Numbered from the stretch's first letter, positions 1-10,374 are shown. The stretch is DNA of 64,000 bases from Mycobacterium kubicae (GCF_015689175.1 NZ_CP065047.1:1426001-1490000), one strand, 5' to 3'. Notes: generated by a model not told the origin, from the sequence alone. A program made the numbers and translations.

Positions 1-432
1 GTGACGGTTTCGCCTCCCACCCCGGTGCGTCTGGCCGGGTTGGTGGCTGCGGCACAAGGCGTCGCGGCCCTGGTGATGGCCGCCGTATTGGCGGTGCGCG
101 CATTGGCCGGCGCCGACCAGCATGTGGTCAACGGCCTGGGCACGGCCGCCTGGTTTTTGCTGATCGGCGGTGTGGTGCTGGCCGCCGGCCGCGCCTTGTT
201 CCTGGGCAAGCGCTGGGGCCGCGGGCTGGCCGTCTTCACCCAACTTCTGCTGCTGCCGGTCGCCTGGTACCTCGCGGTCGGTTCGCACCGGGCAGCGATC
301 GGGATTCCGCTGGCCGTCGTGGCCATTGCCGCGCTGATATTGCTGTTCAGCCCCGCGGCGGTGCGGTGGGCCGCCGGCGGTGATCAGCGGGGTTCGGCCA
401 GCGCTGCCAGCCGCGGCCCGGACAGTCGATAA
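1..432 (+). CDS. small integral membrane protein (Rv3217c-like)
   Basis: A 143-residue protein of unknown function. The sequence shows about four hydrophobic segments (roughly residues 10-33, 48-66, 75-93 and 99-117) and a short polar tail, so it should lie in the cytoplasmic membrane. The GTG at the first base of the window gives a length matching the mycobacterial Rv3217c family as I remember it, but an earlier start outside the window cannot be excluded. Its 3' end overlaps the convergent acetyltransferase gene by 49 bp. No catalytic motif is visible. Confidence 0.8.
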   Translation: MTVSPPTPVRLAGLVAAAQGVAALVMAAVLAVRALAGADQHVVNGLGTAAWFLLIGGVVLAAGRALFLGKRWGRGLAVFTQLLLLPVAWYLAVGSHRAAIGIPLAVVAIAALILLFSPAAVRWAAGGDQRGSASAASRGPDSR

Positions 433-866
433 GTCGTCCACTCGGTTTGCGGCGTCCCGCCGACGCGGTCGTAGAGGGCGATCGCATCGGAATTCCAGTT
501 CAGCACCGCCCATGTCAGGCGCGTGTATCCGTTGTCGATGCATTCGCGGGCCAGGGTGGCCAGCAGTCCGCGGGCCAGACCGCGACGGCGGAACCTCGGA
601 CGCACGTAGAGGTCCTCCAGGTAGATGCCGGCGACGCCGTCCCAGGTGGAGAAGTTGAGAAACCACAGCGCCATCGCGGCGATTTCGCCGTCGATCTCGA
701 CGACGTGTCCGTGCACGGTCGGTGAGCTACCGAAAAGTGCTGTGGCGATTAGGGATTCGGTGACCGAGCAGTGTTCGGCGGCATGCTCGAATTCGGCGAG
801 TTCGTGGATCATGGCCGCAATCTCGGCGCTGTCATGCGGGGCGGCGCGACGAATGCTCTCCGTCAT
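384..866 (-). CDS. GNAT-family N-acetyltransferase (Rv3216-like)
   Basis: A 160-residue single-domain GNAT protein that should transfer an acetyl group from acetyl-CoA to an amine; the substrate is unknown. The arginine-rich pyrophosphate-binding loop RPRFRRRGLARGLL lies near residues 90-104, after a beta strand carrying LEDLYV, as is usual for motif A. The C-terminal part (LNWNSDAIALYDRVG) matches the conserved N-x-x-A-x-x-x-Y-x-x-x-G helix. The ATG overlaps the entC stop codon in an ATGA arrangement, so it is probably translationally coupled to entC and gpm2. Confidence 0.88.
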   Translation of the reverse strand: MTESIRRAAPHDSAEIAAMIHELAEFEHAAEHCSVTESLIATALFGSSPTVHGHVVEIDGEIAAMALWFLNFSTWDGVAGIYLEDLYVRPRFRRRGLARGLLATLARECIDNGYTRLTWAVLNWNSDAIALYDRVGGTPQTEWTTYRLSGPRLAALAEPR

Positions 867-1963
867 TGCTGCACTCCGAGCGCAGTGAGGATCGTCGCGA
901 ATTTGGTTGTGGTTTCCGCGACTTCGTCGTCGGGGTCGGATTCGGCGACAATGCCACCCCCGGCGTGGGCCAGGGCGGTACGGCGGTCGGCGGACAGTTG
1001 CGCGCAGCGGATGGACACCGCCCAGTAGCCGTCACCGCGCGCGTCGCACCAACCGACGGCGCCGGCGTAGAAGCCGCGGTCGCCTTCCAGCGCAGCGATG
1101 AGCTCGGTGGCGGCTCCGGTCGGGACCCCGCCCACCGCCGGGGTGGGATGCAGGGCCAACGCCAGATCGATTGCGGTCGTGGATGATTCGCGCAACCGGC
1201 CGCTGATCGGGGTGCACAGATGCCATACCGCGGCGGTGCGGGTCAATTGCGGCCGAGAGGCGATCGTCAGTTCATCGCACAGCGGTTCCAGTGCCGCGCG
1301 CATGGTGTCGATGACGAGCTGGTGCTCGTGGCGGTTCTTCGTCGACGCGGCCAGGGCCGCGCCGTTGGCGGCATCGGTTTCAGGGTCGCTGGCCCGGGGC
1401 GCCGAGCCGGCGAAGGGTTGGCACGTGACGCGGTCACCGTTGCGCGCCACCAACAGTTCCGGGGTCGCGCCCACCAGGGCCTGCCCCCGGTAGGCCGCAC
1501 CGGCGGCGGTCAGGTCGACCAGGTAGCCGTAGGCGGCGGGATCGGCGGCGACCAACCGGCGCAGGATCACTCGGGCGTCCAATTCGGCGTCGGCGACCAG
1601 TTCCAACGCGCGGGCCAGCACCACCTTGTGCAACTGCGCGCCGGGTGCGGCGAGTTCCGCGCGAGCGCGGTCGATCCGGGCGCGGTGTTCGGCGGCCGGC
1701 GGGACCGCGGCCTGGATGCGCACCGACGGCAGTGGGCCAGTGGGCCAATCGGGCAGCGCCGACAAGTGCTGCAACCCGTCGGGCGCGAGCAACGCGGCGG
1801 GCTGATTCACATCAAACGGCAACGCGCCCAGCACAATCCGGGCATCCTGCGATCGCAGGGCCGCCTGCGCGGCGCGCACGTCGCAATAGTGGGTTCGCAC
1901 TCCGTCGGCAACCAACGTCCCTCGAGGGCCGGACAGCGCGAACGGTGGCTCCTCGAATTTCAC
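863..1963 (-). CDS. entC: isochorismate synthase
   Basis: A 366-residue chorismate-binding enzyme that converts chorismate to isochorismate, in mycobacteria most likely for menaquinone synthesis. The sequence shows the family's KVVLARALEL strand, the PFAGSAPR substrate loop, the KNRHEHQLVID helix, LHPTPAVGGVPT and a C-terminal GFYAGAVGW-x-SIRCA region. The GTG start overlaps the gpm2 stop codon (GTGA), so the order gpm2, entC, GNAT reads as one operon. Salicylate-forming MbtI enzymes have a similar fold; the order and length here match the Rv3215 EntC group instead. A siderophore role is less likely, since no other siderophore gene is nearby. Confidence 0.9.
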   Translation of the reverse strand: MKFEEPPFALSGPRGTLVADGVRTHYCDVRAAQAALRSQDARIVLGALPFDVNQPAALLAPDGLQHLSALPDWPTGPLPSVRIQAAVPPAAEHRARIDRARAELAAPGAQLHKVVLARALELVADAELDARVILRRLVAADPAAYGYLVDLTAAGAAYRGQALVGATPELLVARNGDRVTCQPFAGSAPRASDPETDAANGAALAASTKNRHEHQLVIDTMRAALEPLCDELTIASRPQLTRTAAVWHLCTPISGRLRESSTTAIDLALALHPTPAVGGVPTGAATELIAALEGDRGFYAGAVGWCDARGDGYWAVSIRCAQLSADRRTALAHAGGGIVAESDPDDEVAETTTKFATILTALGVQQ

Positions 1964-2559
1964 GTCCCCAACTGGCCCGTCAACCCGAGCACGCTGAGCT
2001 GACGTACGCCGTGTTCGAACCCCAAGATTCCGATCGAGGCGGTCGCCATACCGAACCTGCTGCCTTCGACCAACGGCAGCTCAACCCAGCGCGTGATCAC
2101 GGCGCGGGAGAAGTGGCCATGACTGACGAACACCACGTCACGCGATTCCATGGTCTTCAGTGCCAGGGCGACCGCCTGATCGGCGCGGTCGCTGACCTCG
2201 GCAACGGTCTCCCCGTCCCGGCAGCCATGCGTCCACACCAGCCAATCGGGTTCGGATTCCTGAATCTGCGCGGTCGTCAGGCCTTCGTAGGCGCCGTAAT
2301 CCCACTCGGCAAGCACTTCCGACACCTCGTCGACGGTCAGGCCCGCAAGTTCGGCGGTGTCCACCGAGCGTTTGCGGGGGCTGCTCACCACCAACGGGTC
2401 GACCAGGTCCAGCTGGTCAAGAACCTTCCCGGCCAGTTGTGCCTGCTTGCGTCCATCGTCGGTCAGGTCGATGTCGGTGCGGCCGGTGTGCTGGCCCGAT
2501 ATGGACCATTCGGTCTCGCCGTGGCGCAGCAGCACCAGGCGGTGGTCGTGAAGTCCCAT
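1960..2559 (-). CDS. gpm2: histidine phosphatase family protein (Gpm2, Rv3214-like)
   Basis: A 199-residue protein of the phosphoglycerate-mutase/acid-phosphatase branch of histidine phosphatases. The RHGETEW motif at residues 12-18 carries the phospho-accepting His13, and the second catalytic His is in VFVSHGHFSR near residue 150. Despite its gene name, the M. tuberculosis relative is known as an acid phosphatase. I chose the ATG at 2559 because it places the RHG motif about 12 residues from the N-terminus as in the family; a longer reading frame upstream lacks any family similarity. First gene of the operon with entC. Confidence 0.88.
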   Translation of the reverse strand: MGLHDHRLVLLRHGETEWSISGQHTGRTDIDLTDDGRKQAQLAGKVLDQLDLVDPLVVSSPRKRSVDTAELAGLTVDEVSEVLAEWDYGAYEGLTTAQIQESEPDWLVWTHGCRDGETVAEVSDRADQAVALALKTMESRDVVFVSHGHFSRAVITRWVELPLVEGSRFGMATASIGILGFEHGVRQLSVLGLTGQLGT

Positions 2560-2691
2560 GCCGACCGATTCTGCCCGTACTCCCGAGTGGAGACATGCCG
2601 GGCCCATCGCCCCAACCGCGCCGAGGCAAACATGCCAGGATGGGCACTGTAATGCGCGCCACGACGCAGCGGACGGACAGGAGCGGCGCTT

Positions 2692-3492
2692 GTGACGAAG
2701 ATGCGGGTACTGGCGGTGGCCAACCAGAAGGGCGGGGTGGCCAAGACGACGACGGTCGCCTCGCTGGGTGCGGCGTTGATGGATCAGGGCCGGCGAGTGT
2801 TGCTGGTCGATCTGGACCCGCAAGGCTGTCTGACCTTCTCGTTGGGGCAAGACCCGGACAAGTTGCCGGTGTCGGTGCACGAGGTGTTGCTCGGCGACGT
2901 CGAGCCCAGCGCAGCGCTGGTCACCACGCTCGAGGGAATGACGTTGCTACCGGCCAACATTGACCTCGCGGGCGCCGAGGCGATGCTGCTCATGCGGGCC
3001 GGCCGGGAATATGCGCTCAAACGCGCGCTGGCCAAGCTGTCCGACGACTTCGACGTGGTCATCATCGACTGCCCGCCGTCGCTGGGCGTGCTCACCCTCA
3101 ACGGCCTGACCGCCGCAGACGAGGTGATCGTGCCGCTGCAGTGCGAGACGCTGGCCCACCGCGGCGTCGGACAGTTCCTGCGCACGGTCTCTGACGTCCA
3201 GCAGATCACCAACCCCGATCTCAAGCTGCTGGGCGCGCTGCCGACGCTGTACGACTCGCGCACCACCCACACCCGCGACGTGCTGCTTGACGTGGCCGAC
3301 CGCTACGACCTGCCGGTGCTCGCGCCGCCGATTCCGCGCACGGTGCGATTCGCCGAGGCCAGCGCTTCGGGATCGTCGGTGATTTCCGGACGCAAGAACA
3401 AGGGCGCGGTGGCGTACCGGGAACTGGCGCAGGCGCTGGTCAAGCACTGGAAGTCGGGCAAGCCGCTGCCGACTTTCGCGGTCGAACTGTAG
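2692..3492 (+). CDS. ParA/Soj-like ATPase (Rv3213c-like)
   Basis: A 266-residue ParA-type P-loop ATPase. It has the deviant Walker A motif KGGVAKTTT near residue 12, the LLVDLDPQG Walker A' strand near residue 38, and VVIIDCPPSLG near residue 120. Such proteins form nucleotide-dependent dimers on DNA and position chromosomes or other cargo. No ParB gene lies beside it, so this is probably an accessory ParA homologue and not the origin-linked segregation ATPase. The GTG start is preceded by an AGGAG ribosome-binding site about 10 bases upstream. It diverges from gpm2. Confidence 0.88.
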   Translation: MTKMRVLAVANQKGGVAKTTTVASLGAALMDQGRRVLLVDLDPQGCLTFSLGQDPDKLPVSVHEVLLGDVEPSAALVTTLEGMTLLPANIDLAGAEAMLLMRAGREYALKRALAKLSDDFDVVIIDCPPSLGVLTLNGLTAADEVIVPLQCETLAHRGVGQFLRTVSDVQQITNPDLKLLGALPTLYDSRTTHTRDVLLDVADRYDLPVLAPPIPRTVRFAEASASGSSVISGRKNKGAVAYRELAQALVKHWKSGKPLPTFAVEL

Positions 3493-3498
3493 CGGCGC

Positions 3499-4713
3499 TC
3501 AGCCCAGCACCGCGAGCGTATCGCCGCGCTGCTCGATCACTTTGGAGCCTGACACGGCCGGGACCACCGGTGCGCTGCTCGGCGGTCGCTCCACCGGGAT
3601 ATAGCGCAGGTCGGCGCCGCTGACCGGGTCGTAGACGCCGATCGCGCCGGTGACCGGCACCAGCAGCTGGCCCGCCATCATCACACCCGGCCCTAGCGGC
3701 ACGGCGGTTTCCCCTGCGGCGATGGTGTAGCGCTGCGTCAGGTTGCTGGCGTCGAACACCAGGAGCGCGTCACCGGTCCACCAGGTCACCACGTTGCCGC
3801 TGACCGATGCGACCGCCGCATCCGATGGCGGCTTGGCCAGCGGGGTGCTGGCCACGGTGGTGCCGGTGTCGTCGACCACGTCGACGTGGGGTTGCGGGGT
3901 GGGCAGGTACACCGCGGTGTTGTTCTGGGAGACCACCAGCACCCGGGCCCCGGTTCCCGGCCGTACCCCGGGCTCCTGCACGATCTGCTGCTGCGGTTCG
4001 TCGTCTTCTTTGCCCGGGCGCAACAGGACCAGACGTAGGTCGGCCTGGCTGGTGCACGCCTCGAACACCGCCACCATCGATGCACTGGCCGTAGCGGATT
4101 CCAACGTGCATCCCGAATGCAGCCCGCGCGACGACGGTTTGACCCGGGCGTCGGTTTCACCGTAGGCGAGCATCCGGACCATGTCCGAGCGCCACATCTC
4201 CAGCCGGGTGGTGCCGGCCGACAACACCGTGGTGCCGTCGGTGGACAGCCGCACCCGCGGGTCGGCGTAGCTGCTGCGCGCCGGGCCGCGTCGGCCGGTA
4301 GAGCCGTCGATGGTGCTGACCTGTCCGCAACCCCGATCATCCCGATAGACGGCGACCGCATAGTGGTAGACCCAGCTCACGCCGCACAGGTCGGTGTCGC
4401 GGGCATAGCTCCACAACGATTCGCCGGTGGCCGGGTCGCGGCCGTCGACTTGGCGCCCGTTGGCGGTCACCACCGTTCCGCCCACCGCGACCGGTGCGCG
4501 GGTCCCGGGGCTGGCCGCAGTCCACAGCTGCTTGAGCGTGGCCGGAACCTCGCGGGGCGGAGTCGGAGCCTGCACCGGTCGGGCGGCCGGGCGACTGATC
4601 GTGGCCCGGGCGTCGCTGGTCCACCAGATCAGCCCCGCGACCACGGCGACGACGACCGCGATCGTCGCGGCGGCCACGATGTCGACCTTGGTGCGGCGTT
4701 CGGGTTTGACCAT
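3499..4713 (-). CDS. membrane-anchored PQQ-like beta-propeller protein (Rv3212-like)
   Basis: A 404-residue Ala/Val-rich protein with one N-terminal membrane segment (about residues 12-31, IVAAATIAVVVAVVAGLIWW) followed by a long extracytoplasmic domain. Repeated strands such as GGTVVTANGRQVDGRDPATG, STIDGSTG and IGVYDPVSGADL resemble PQQ/quinoprotein-type beta-propeller blades, so I infer a propeller outside the membrane. Two Cys (DLCGVSW and DRGCGQ) could form a disulfide. Function unknown. It lies 23 bp downstream of rhlE on the same strand and may be co-transcribed. Confidence 0.82.
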   Translation of the reverse strand: MVKPERRTKVDIVAAATIAVVVAVVAGLIWWTSDARATISRPAARPVQAPTPPREVPATLKQLWTAASPGTRAPVAVGGTVVTANGRQVDGRDPATGESLWSYARDTDLCGVSWVYHYAVAVYRDDRGCGQVSTIDGSTGRRGPARSSYADPRVRLSTDGTTVLSAGTTRLEMWRSDMVRMLAYGETDARVKPSSRGLHSGCTLESATASASMVAVFEACTSQADLRLVLLRPGKEDDEPQQQIVQEPGVRPGTGARVLVVSQNNTAVYLPTPQPHVDVVDDTGTTVASTPLAKPPSDAAVASVSGNVVTWWTGDALLVFDASNLTQRYTIAAGETAVPLGPGVMMAGQLLVPVTGAIGVYDPVSGADLRYIPVERPPSSAPVVPAVSGSKVIEQRGDTLAVLG

Positions 4714-4736
4714 GCCTAAGCGCGGCTCGGGTCGGC

Positions 4737-6248
4737 TCAGTTGGCGGAAGCCGAAGCCTCAGCGGGCTTGCGGCGCCGCCGGCGGCGGCGAGGGGGGGAG
4801 GTGCTGGTCGAAGATTCCGAACCTGCGCCCGAGCCGGACTCCGCGTTGCCGTCCGCACCGGCGGCAGCGGGGTGTGCGGTGATCGGCTTGCCGCCGCGGG
4901 TGCGCCGGCGCCTGGCGCCGCTGCGCGTGCGGGCGGGCTTCTCGGCTTTCTCAGGCGCTTGTCCGTCGGCTTCGCGGCGCTTGACCTGCGGCTTGCTCGC
5001 GGATCCCACGGTTCCGCCGGCCCCGGTCGGGATGTCCAGCTCTTCGTACAAGTGCGGGGAGCTGGAATAGGTTTCCGCCGGCTCTGGGATGCCCAAGCCC
5101 AGCGCCTTGTCGATCATCGACCAGCGGGGCAGTTCGTCCCAGTCCACCAACGTGACCGCGACGCCGGTCTTACCGGCGCGGCCGGTGCGGCCGATGCGGT
5201 GCACATAGGCCTGCTCGTCCTCGGGGATCTGGTAGTTGATGACGTGGGTGACGTCGTCGATGTCGATACCACGTGCGGCCACGTCGGTGGCCACCAGCAC
5301 GTCGATCTCGCCGTTGCGGAACGCCTTGAGCGCCTTCTCGCGTGCCACCTGTCCAAGGTCACCGTGCACGGCGCCCACCTTGAAGCCGCGCTCGGCGAGC
5401 TCGTCGGCAACCTTCTGGGCGGTGCGCTTGGTGCGGGTGAAGACCATCGTCGCGCCACGGCCCTGGGCCTGCAGCACCCGCGTGACCAACTCGACCTTGT
5501 CGAGGGCGTGGGCGCGGTAGATGAACTGCTCGGTGGTGTCGTGCGTGGCGGCCGAGTGCGGCGCCTCGGCGCGGATGTGCGTGGGCTGGACCATGAAGGT
5601 GCGGGCCAGCGTGATGATCTGGTCCGGCATGGTCGCCGAGAAGAGCATCGACTGCCGATCGGCGGGTATTTGGCGCAGGATGCGCTCGATGTCGGGCAAA
5701 AAGCCCAGGTCCAGCATCTCGTCGGCTTCGTCGAGCACCAGCACCGACAGCCCACCCAGCTGCAGGTGGCCTTGCTGGCACAGGTCGAGCAGCCGGCCCG
5801 GAGTGCCCACGACGACGTCGGCGCCCTTCTGCAGCGCCTCGATCTGCGGCTCGTAAGCGCGGCCGCCGTAGATGGACACCACCGCCAGGCGCCGGCCGTC
5901 GTCCACGGTCAGGTACTTGGCCGCGGTGGCCAGGTCGCCGGTGACCTGCAGGCACAACTCACGGGTGGGGACCACGATCAGGGCCCGCGGGGCGCCGGTC
6001 AACGGCCGCGCAGCGGTGTCGGAGGTGATCCGGTGCAGCAGCGGCACGCCGAACGCGAAGGTCTTGCCCATGCCGGTGCGGGCCTGGCCGATCAGATCGT
6101 CGCCGGCCAGCGCAAGGGGCAGGGTCAGCTCTTGGATAGCAAACGGAGTCTCGATGCCCTTTTCGGCCAGAGCCCGCACGATTTCGTCGCGGACGCCGAG
6201 TTGGGCAAATGTCAGTACAGATTCGGTTGTGCTGTTGAGTTCGGTCAT
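4737..6248 (-). CDS. rhlE: DEAD-box RNA helicase RhlE
   Basis: A 503-residue ATP-dependent RNA helicase. Motifs appear in order: a Q motif around ETPFAIQ, ARTGMGKT (Walker A, residues about 56-63), PTREL, TPGRLLD, LDEADEMLDLGF, SATMP, the VFTRTKR strand of domain 2, VATDVAARGIDI and HRIGRTGR. The last 90 residues form a low-complexity tail ending in an arginine-rich stretch, which probably binds RNA. Enzymes of this type unwind RNA duplexes during ribosome assembly or decay. A 267-bp leader separates it from the divergent ferritin-like gene. Confidence 0.93.
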   Translation of the reverse strand: MTELNSTTESVLTFAQLGVRDEIVRALAEKGIETPFAIQELTLPLALAGDDLIGQARTGMGKTFAFGVPLLHRITSDTAARPLTGAPRALIVVPTRELCLQVTGDLATAAKYLTVDDGRRLAVVSIYGGRAYEPQIEALQKGADVVVGTPGRLLDLCQQGHLQLGGLSVLVLDEADEMLDLGFLPDIERILRQIPADRQSMLFSATMPDQIITLARTFMVQPTHIRAEAPHSAATHDTTEQFIYRAHALDKVELVTRVLQAQGRGATMVFTRTKRTAQKVADELAERGFKVGAVHGDLGQVAREKALKAFRNGEIDVLVATDVAARGIDIDDVTHVINYQIPEDEQAYVHRIGRTGRAGKTGVAVTLVDWDELPRWSMIDKALGLGIPEPAETYSSSPHLYEELDIPTGAGGTVGSASKPQVKRREADGQAPEKAEKPARTRSGARRRRTRGGKPITAHPAAAGADGNAESGSGAGSESSTSTSPPRRRRRRRKPAEASASAN

Positions 6249-6503
6249 ACGGTAGGAAGAAGCCTTTCGGTGACGATAACCAGTCGGGTCCGTGCGTTTA
6301 TGTTTCGCGGTTCACGCGCGCACGAGTTCCGACTCCGATTACGTCGCCGAGGCGCCGAGGCGCCGGCCCGCTGCTCCACGTGTGGCGGGGCCTGCTACGT
6401 GCACGCACATTTCGTCAGGAGTGGCAGCACAGAGATCGCCACTACCTATACACATGATAGCTGGTCCTAAGCGGGCTCCCATCAGCTTCCACCTGTTCCC
6501 AAC

Positions 6504-6516
6504 TAGAGTGTTGCCA
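6504..6516 (+). promoter_or_regulatory. probable -10 element for a leaderless transcript
   Basis: TAGAGT at 6504-6509 fits the mycobacterial TANNNT -10 consensus and lies seven bases before the ATG at 6516. The transcript would therefore start at the A of the ATG, a leaderless arrangement common in mycobacteria. No convincing -35 hexamer is visible. Mapping the RNA 5' end would settle it. Confidence 0.45.
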
Positions 6517-7211
6517 TGACTTCGCCCTCGTCTGCCGACCAGGTGGCCAGTTCCTCCGGGAAGCGACTGTCGGCGGATCACCCCGGCGTCAACGAATTGT
6601 TCGCGCTGCTGGCCTATGGCGAGGTGGCGGCGTTCTACCGGCTGACCGACGAGGCGCGCATGGCGCCCAACCTGCAGGGCCGGATCTCGATGGCCAGCAT
6701 GGCCGCGGCCGAGATGGGCCACTACGAGCTGCTGCGCGACGCGCTGGAAAGCCGTGGCGTCGACGTGGTGTCGGCCATGGCGAAGTACGTGTCTCCCCTG
6801 GAGAACTACCACCGGTTGACCATGCCCAGCACCTGGCTGGAAGCCCTGGTCAAGACCTACGTCGCCGATGCGCTGGCGGCCGACTTGTACTTGGAGATCG
6901 CCGACGGGCTGCCCGACGAGGTGGCCGATGTGGTGCGCGCGGCGTTATCGGAGACCGGCCATTCCCAGTTCGTCGTCGCCGAGGTCCGCGCCGCGGTGAC
7001 CTCGAGCGGCAAACAGCGCAGCCGCCTGGCGCTGTGGTCGCGCCGGTTGTTGGGCGAAGCGATCACCCAGGCCCAATATCTGCTGGCCGATCACGACGAG
7101 CTGGTGGACCTGGTGCTGTCGGGAACCGGGGGACTGGGCCAGATCAGTGCTTTCTTCGAGCGTCTGCAGCAGACACACGACCAGCGGATGCGCGAACTAG
7201 GCCTCGGCTAG
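6516..7211 (+). CDS. ferritin-like fold protein (Rv3210c-like)
   Basis: A 231-residue, mostly helical protein of the ferritin-like superfamily, related to tRNA hydroxylase-type diiron proteins. Possible metal ligands are the Glu in YGEVAAF (about residue 36), E-x-x-H in AAEMGHYE (about 68-73) and E-x-x-H in SETGHSQF (about 145-150), which is the spacing of a diiron four-helix bundle. No substrate can be assigned from sequence. The gene appears leaderless (TAGAGT seven bases upstream) and converges with the Thr/Pro-rich protein gene next to it, with no spacer. Confidence 0.8.
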   Translation: MTSPSSADQVASSSGKRLSADHPGVNELFALLAYGEVAAFYRLTDEARMAPNLQGRISMASMAAAEMGHYELLRDALESRGVDVVSAMAKYVSPLENYHRLTMPSTWLEALVKTYVADALAADLYLEIADGLPDEVADVVRAALSETGHSQFVVAEVRAAVTSSGKQRSRLALWSRRLLGEAITQAQYLLADHDELVDLVLSGTGGLGQISAFFERLQQTHDQRMRELGLG

Positions 7212-8030
7212 TCAACGCGTGCAGGTGGCGATGATCGCGTTGTTGGTTGACGCCTTCACCAGCTGACCCTGGGCGTTGGCGATGGCGCAGTTCAGCCGCC
7301 CGTAGAGGCTGGTCGCCACGACGGACTCGGTCTTGACGCCCGGGTTGAGAACCACCACTTTGGTCCACGGCAACGCCACGTTGAACTCGGTCACCGGGAA
7401 GCCGCGCGCATCGGTGTAGACCACGTTGATCAGGTCGAACAGCTGCTTGTCGCCGGTCACGCTGTAGACGACGGTCTGCGGGTTGAGCCCGGCCGACGGT
7501 GGCGGGACGGTACGCGGCGGCACCGCCGTGGGGGTGCGCGCAGTACTGGGCGGCGGGGTGAGCGTGGTGATCGTCTCCGGGGGCGGCTGCGCGACCCGCG
7601 AGGTGGTAGGCGGGGCGCTGGGCGAGAGCGTCGCAGACGGGCTGGGCTGGGATGTCGAGCGGGTGGTGATCACCGGATGAGGCGCGACGGTGGCCTTGGT
7701 CGACGCGCTGTCGCCGCTGTTGATGATGACGGCGGTCGCGATGGCGCCGACGGCCACGATCGCGCCGATGACGGCGGCGGCCGGGCGCCAGCGTCGATCG
7801 GCCGGCCACACCCACTCGCCTTCCGAGTGGCGCCAGTCGGCACCGAAGCCGTTGCGGCGATCGGCTTCGTCGGGCTGGTAGTCCTCGTCGTCCGGGTAAT
7901 CCTGGACGTCGCCGTAGAGGTCGTGGCGTGTGTTGCTGATGTGACCGATGGTATGCACGCTGCCGACGGGGATCGGGGTGTCAGCGGCCGACTTAGCCAG
8001 GGTTAGATCAAATCGTGATCCTCCGGTCAC
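7212..8030 (-). CDS. Thr/Pro-rich single-pass membrane protein, MmpS-like C-domain (Rv3209-like)
   Basis: A 272-residue protein with an acidic, Asp/Tyr-rich cytoplasmic N-terminus, one membrane segment (about residues 84-104), a Thr/Pro/Ser-rich linker of about 65 residues, and a C-terminal domain beginning near TVVYSVTGDKQ. That domain, with a conserved Cys pair (LNCAIAN and ATCTR), resembles the secreted beta-sandwich of MmpS accessory proteins. The modelled start is GTG at 8030; an in-frame GTG at 7958 is an alternative, and neither has a strong ribosome-binding site. Function unknown; envelope location inferred. Confidence 0.75.
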   Translation of the reverse strand: MTGGSRFDLTLAKSAADTPIPVGSVHTIGHISNTRHDLYGDVQDYPDDEDYQPDEADRRNGFGADWRHSEGEWVWPADRRWRPAAAVIGAIVAVGAIATAVIINSGDSASTKATVAPHPVITTRSTSQPSPSATLSPSAPPTTSRVAQPPPETITTLTPPPSTARTPTAVPPRTVPPPSAGLNPQTVVYSVTGDKQLFDLINVVYTDARGFPVTEFNVALPWTKVVVLNPGVKTESVVATSLYGRLNCAIANAQGQLVKASTNNAIIATCTR

Positions 8031-8138
8031 CGGCCCCGTTCACTTAGCGCGAACCGCGTCCGAGGGGCCACGGCGCGAAGCATGCCGGGTCCTTCCACTA
8101 GCCTGCTGCTGAGACGGATACCAACGAAAGGGGCGACC

Positions 8139-9078
<940 letters not shown>

Positions 9079-9270
9079 TCAATCTGATCTCAGGTGATCA
9101 TGCGACCCACTGCCATCCCCGTGGCCGCACAGTATTTCGCACCGACCTTACTACCCGAGGCGTCAAACCGATCGGAACTGGCGTTATCTATGCGGTCGGC
9201 GCGCAGGTCGGAGGCCATCTTCGGGCGCGCCAGGAGTCGCAGCCAACGGCGGCTGTGCCATTCTGGGGAA

Positions 9271-10296
9271 ATGACGTCCCCCCGGCCTGTGCGCGGCACC
9301 GGCCGAGTCCCCATGCTGCGCGACGAGCGCCGCGAACCGCTGCGGGCGCAGCGTGATCCGCTGGGCGAGAGCGCAGGACGGGCTCGTGCCGACCGTGAAC
9401 GCCCGCGTCAATGGCGCAAACAGACCTGGCTGGGACGGTTCGTGTCCACTTATGGGTGGCGGGCCTACGCGCTGCCGGTGCTGGCCGTCATCACCGTCTT
9501 GGTGGCCTATCAGAGCCTGACCGGAAACAGCACACCAAAGACAGCGGCGGCCCGCACCATCCAGAGTCCGCCGAGTATCGGATCGGTGGGCACCGCGATC
9601 GTCGACACGCCGCCGCGGGGTCTGACGGCCTTCGACGCCAACCTGCCGACGGGAATCCTGCCGGATGGCGGGCCGTTCACCGAGGCGGGCGACAAGTCGT
9701 ATCACGTCGTGCCGGGCGCGACGCCGCAGATCGGTCAGGGCACCGCCAAGGTGTTCCGCTACACCGTGGAGATCGAGAACGGGTTGGATCCGACAATGTA
9801 CGGCGGCGACGAAGCCTTCGCCCAGATGGTCGAGCAGACGCTGGCCAATCCGAAAGGTTGGACGCATAACCCGCAGTTCGCTTTCATCCGAGTGGACAAC
9901 GGGAAGCCGGACTTCCGCGTGTCGCTGGTTTCGCCGATGACGGTGCGGGTGGGCTGCGGATACGAATTTCCGCTCGAAACGTCGTGCTATAACCCGTCAT
10001 TCGGCACTGACCGGCAGTCGCGCGTGTTCATCAACGAGGCACGGTGGGTGCGCGGAGCCGTTCCGTTCGAGGGCGATGTGGGTTCGTACCGGCAGTACGT
10101 GGTCAGTCACGAGGTCGGCCATGCCATCGGCTATCAGCGCCACGAGGCGTGCGACACGCAGGGCGCCCTGGCGCCGGTGATGATGCAGCAGACGTTCTCC
10201 ACTTCTGATGACGAGGCCGCCAAATTCGACCCGGAATACGTCAAGGCCGATGGCAAGACGTGCCGCTTCAATCCGTGGCCGTACCCGATTCCCTGA
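9271..10296 (+). CDS. DUF3152 membrane-anchored zinc-protease-like protein (Rv3207c-like)
   Basis: A 341-residue protein with a basic N-terminus, one membrane segment (about residues 71-90, ALPVLAVITVLVAYQS) and a large extracytoplasmic domain. The HEVGH motif at residues 280-284, in VVSHEVGHAIGYQRHEAC, is the zinc-binding signature of metalloproteases, and a further His follows. Two or three Cys in CGYEF, TSCYNP and EACDT may form disulfides. I chose the ATG at 9271, preceded by CTGGGGA; the frame stays open upstream, but that part is not family-like. Proteolytic activity is inferred from the motif only. Confidence 0.85.
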   Translation: MTSPRPVRGTGRVPMLRDERREPLRAQRDPLGESAGRARADRERPRQWRKQTWLGRFVSTYGWRAYALPVLAVITVLVAYQSLTGNSTPKTAAARTIQSPPSIGSVGTAIVDTPPRGLTAFDANLPTGILPDGGPFTEAGDKSYHVVPGATPQIGQGTAKVFRYTVEIENGLDPTMYGGDEAFAQMVEQTLANPKGWTHNPQFAFIRVDNGKPDFRVSLVSPMTVRVGCGYEFPLETSCYNPSFGTDRQSRVFINEARWVRGAVPFEGDVGSYRQYVVSHEVGHAIGYQRHEACDTQGALAPVMMQQTFSTSDDEAAKFDPEYVKADGKTCRFNPWPYPIP

Positions 10297-10374
10297 CTTT
10301 CTCCGCATCCGAGTCGGCGGCTCGGCCTACGGTGTTGGTAAGGAATCGATCGCCAAGACCCCAGGAGAAGTTCG

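Noticed and set aside
4872..6470. 532-codon open frame antisense to rhlE
   Set aside because: Shadow of the helicase gene; composition is Gly/Val/His/Gln-rich without motifs and it crosses the rhlE start region.
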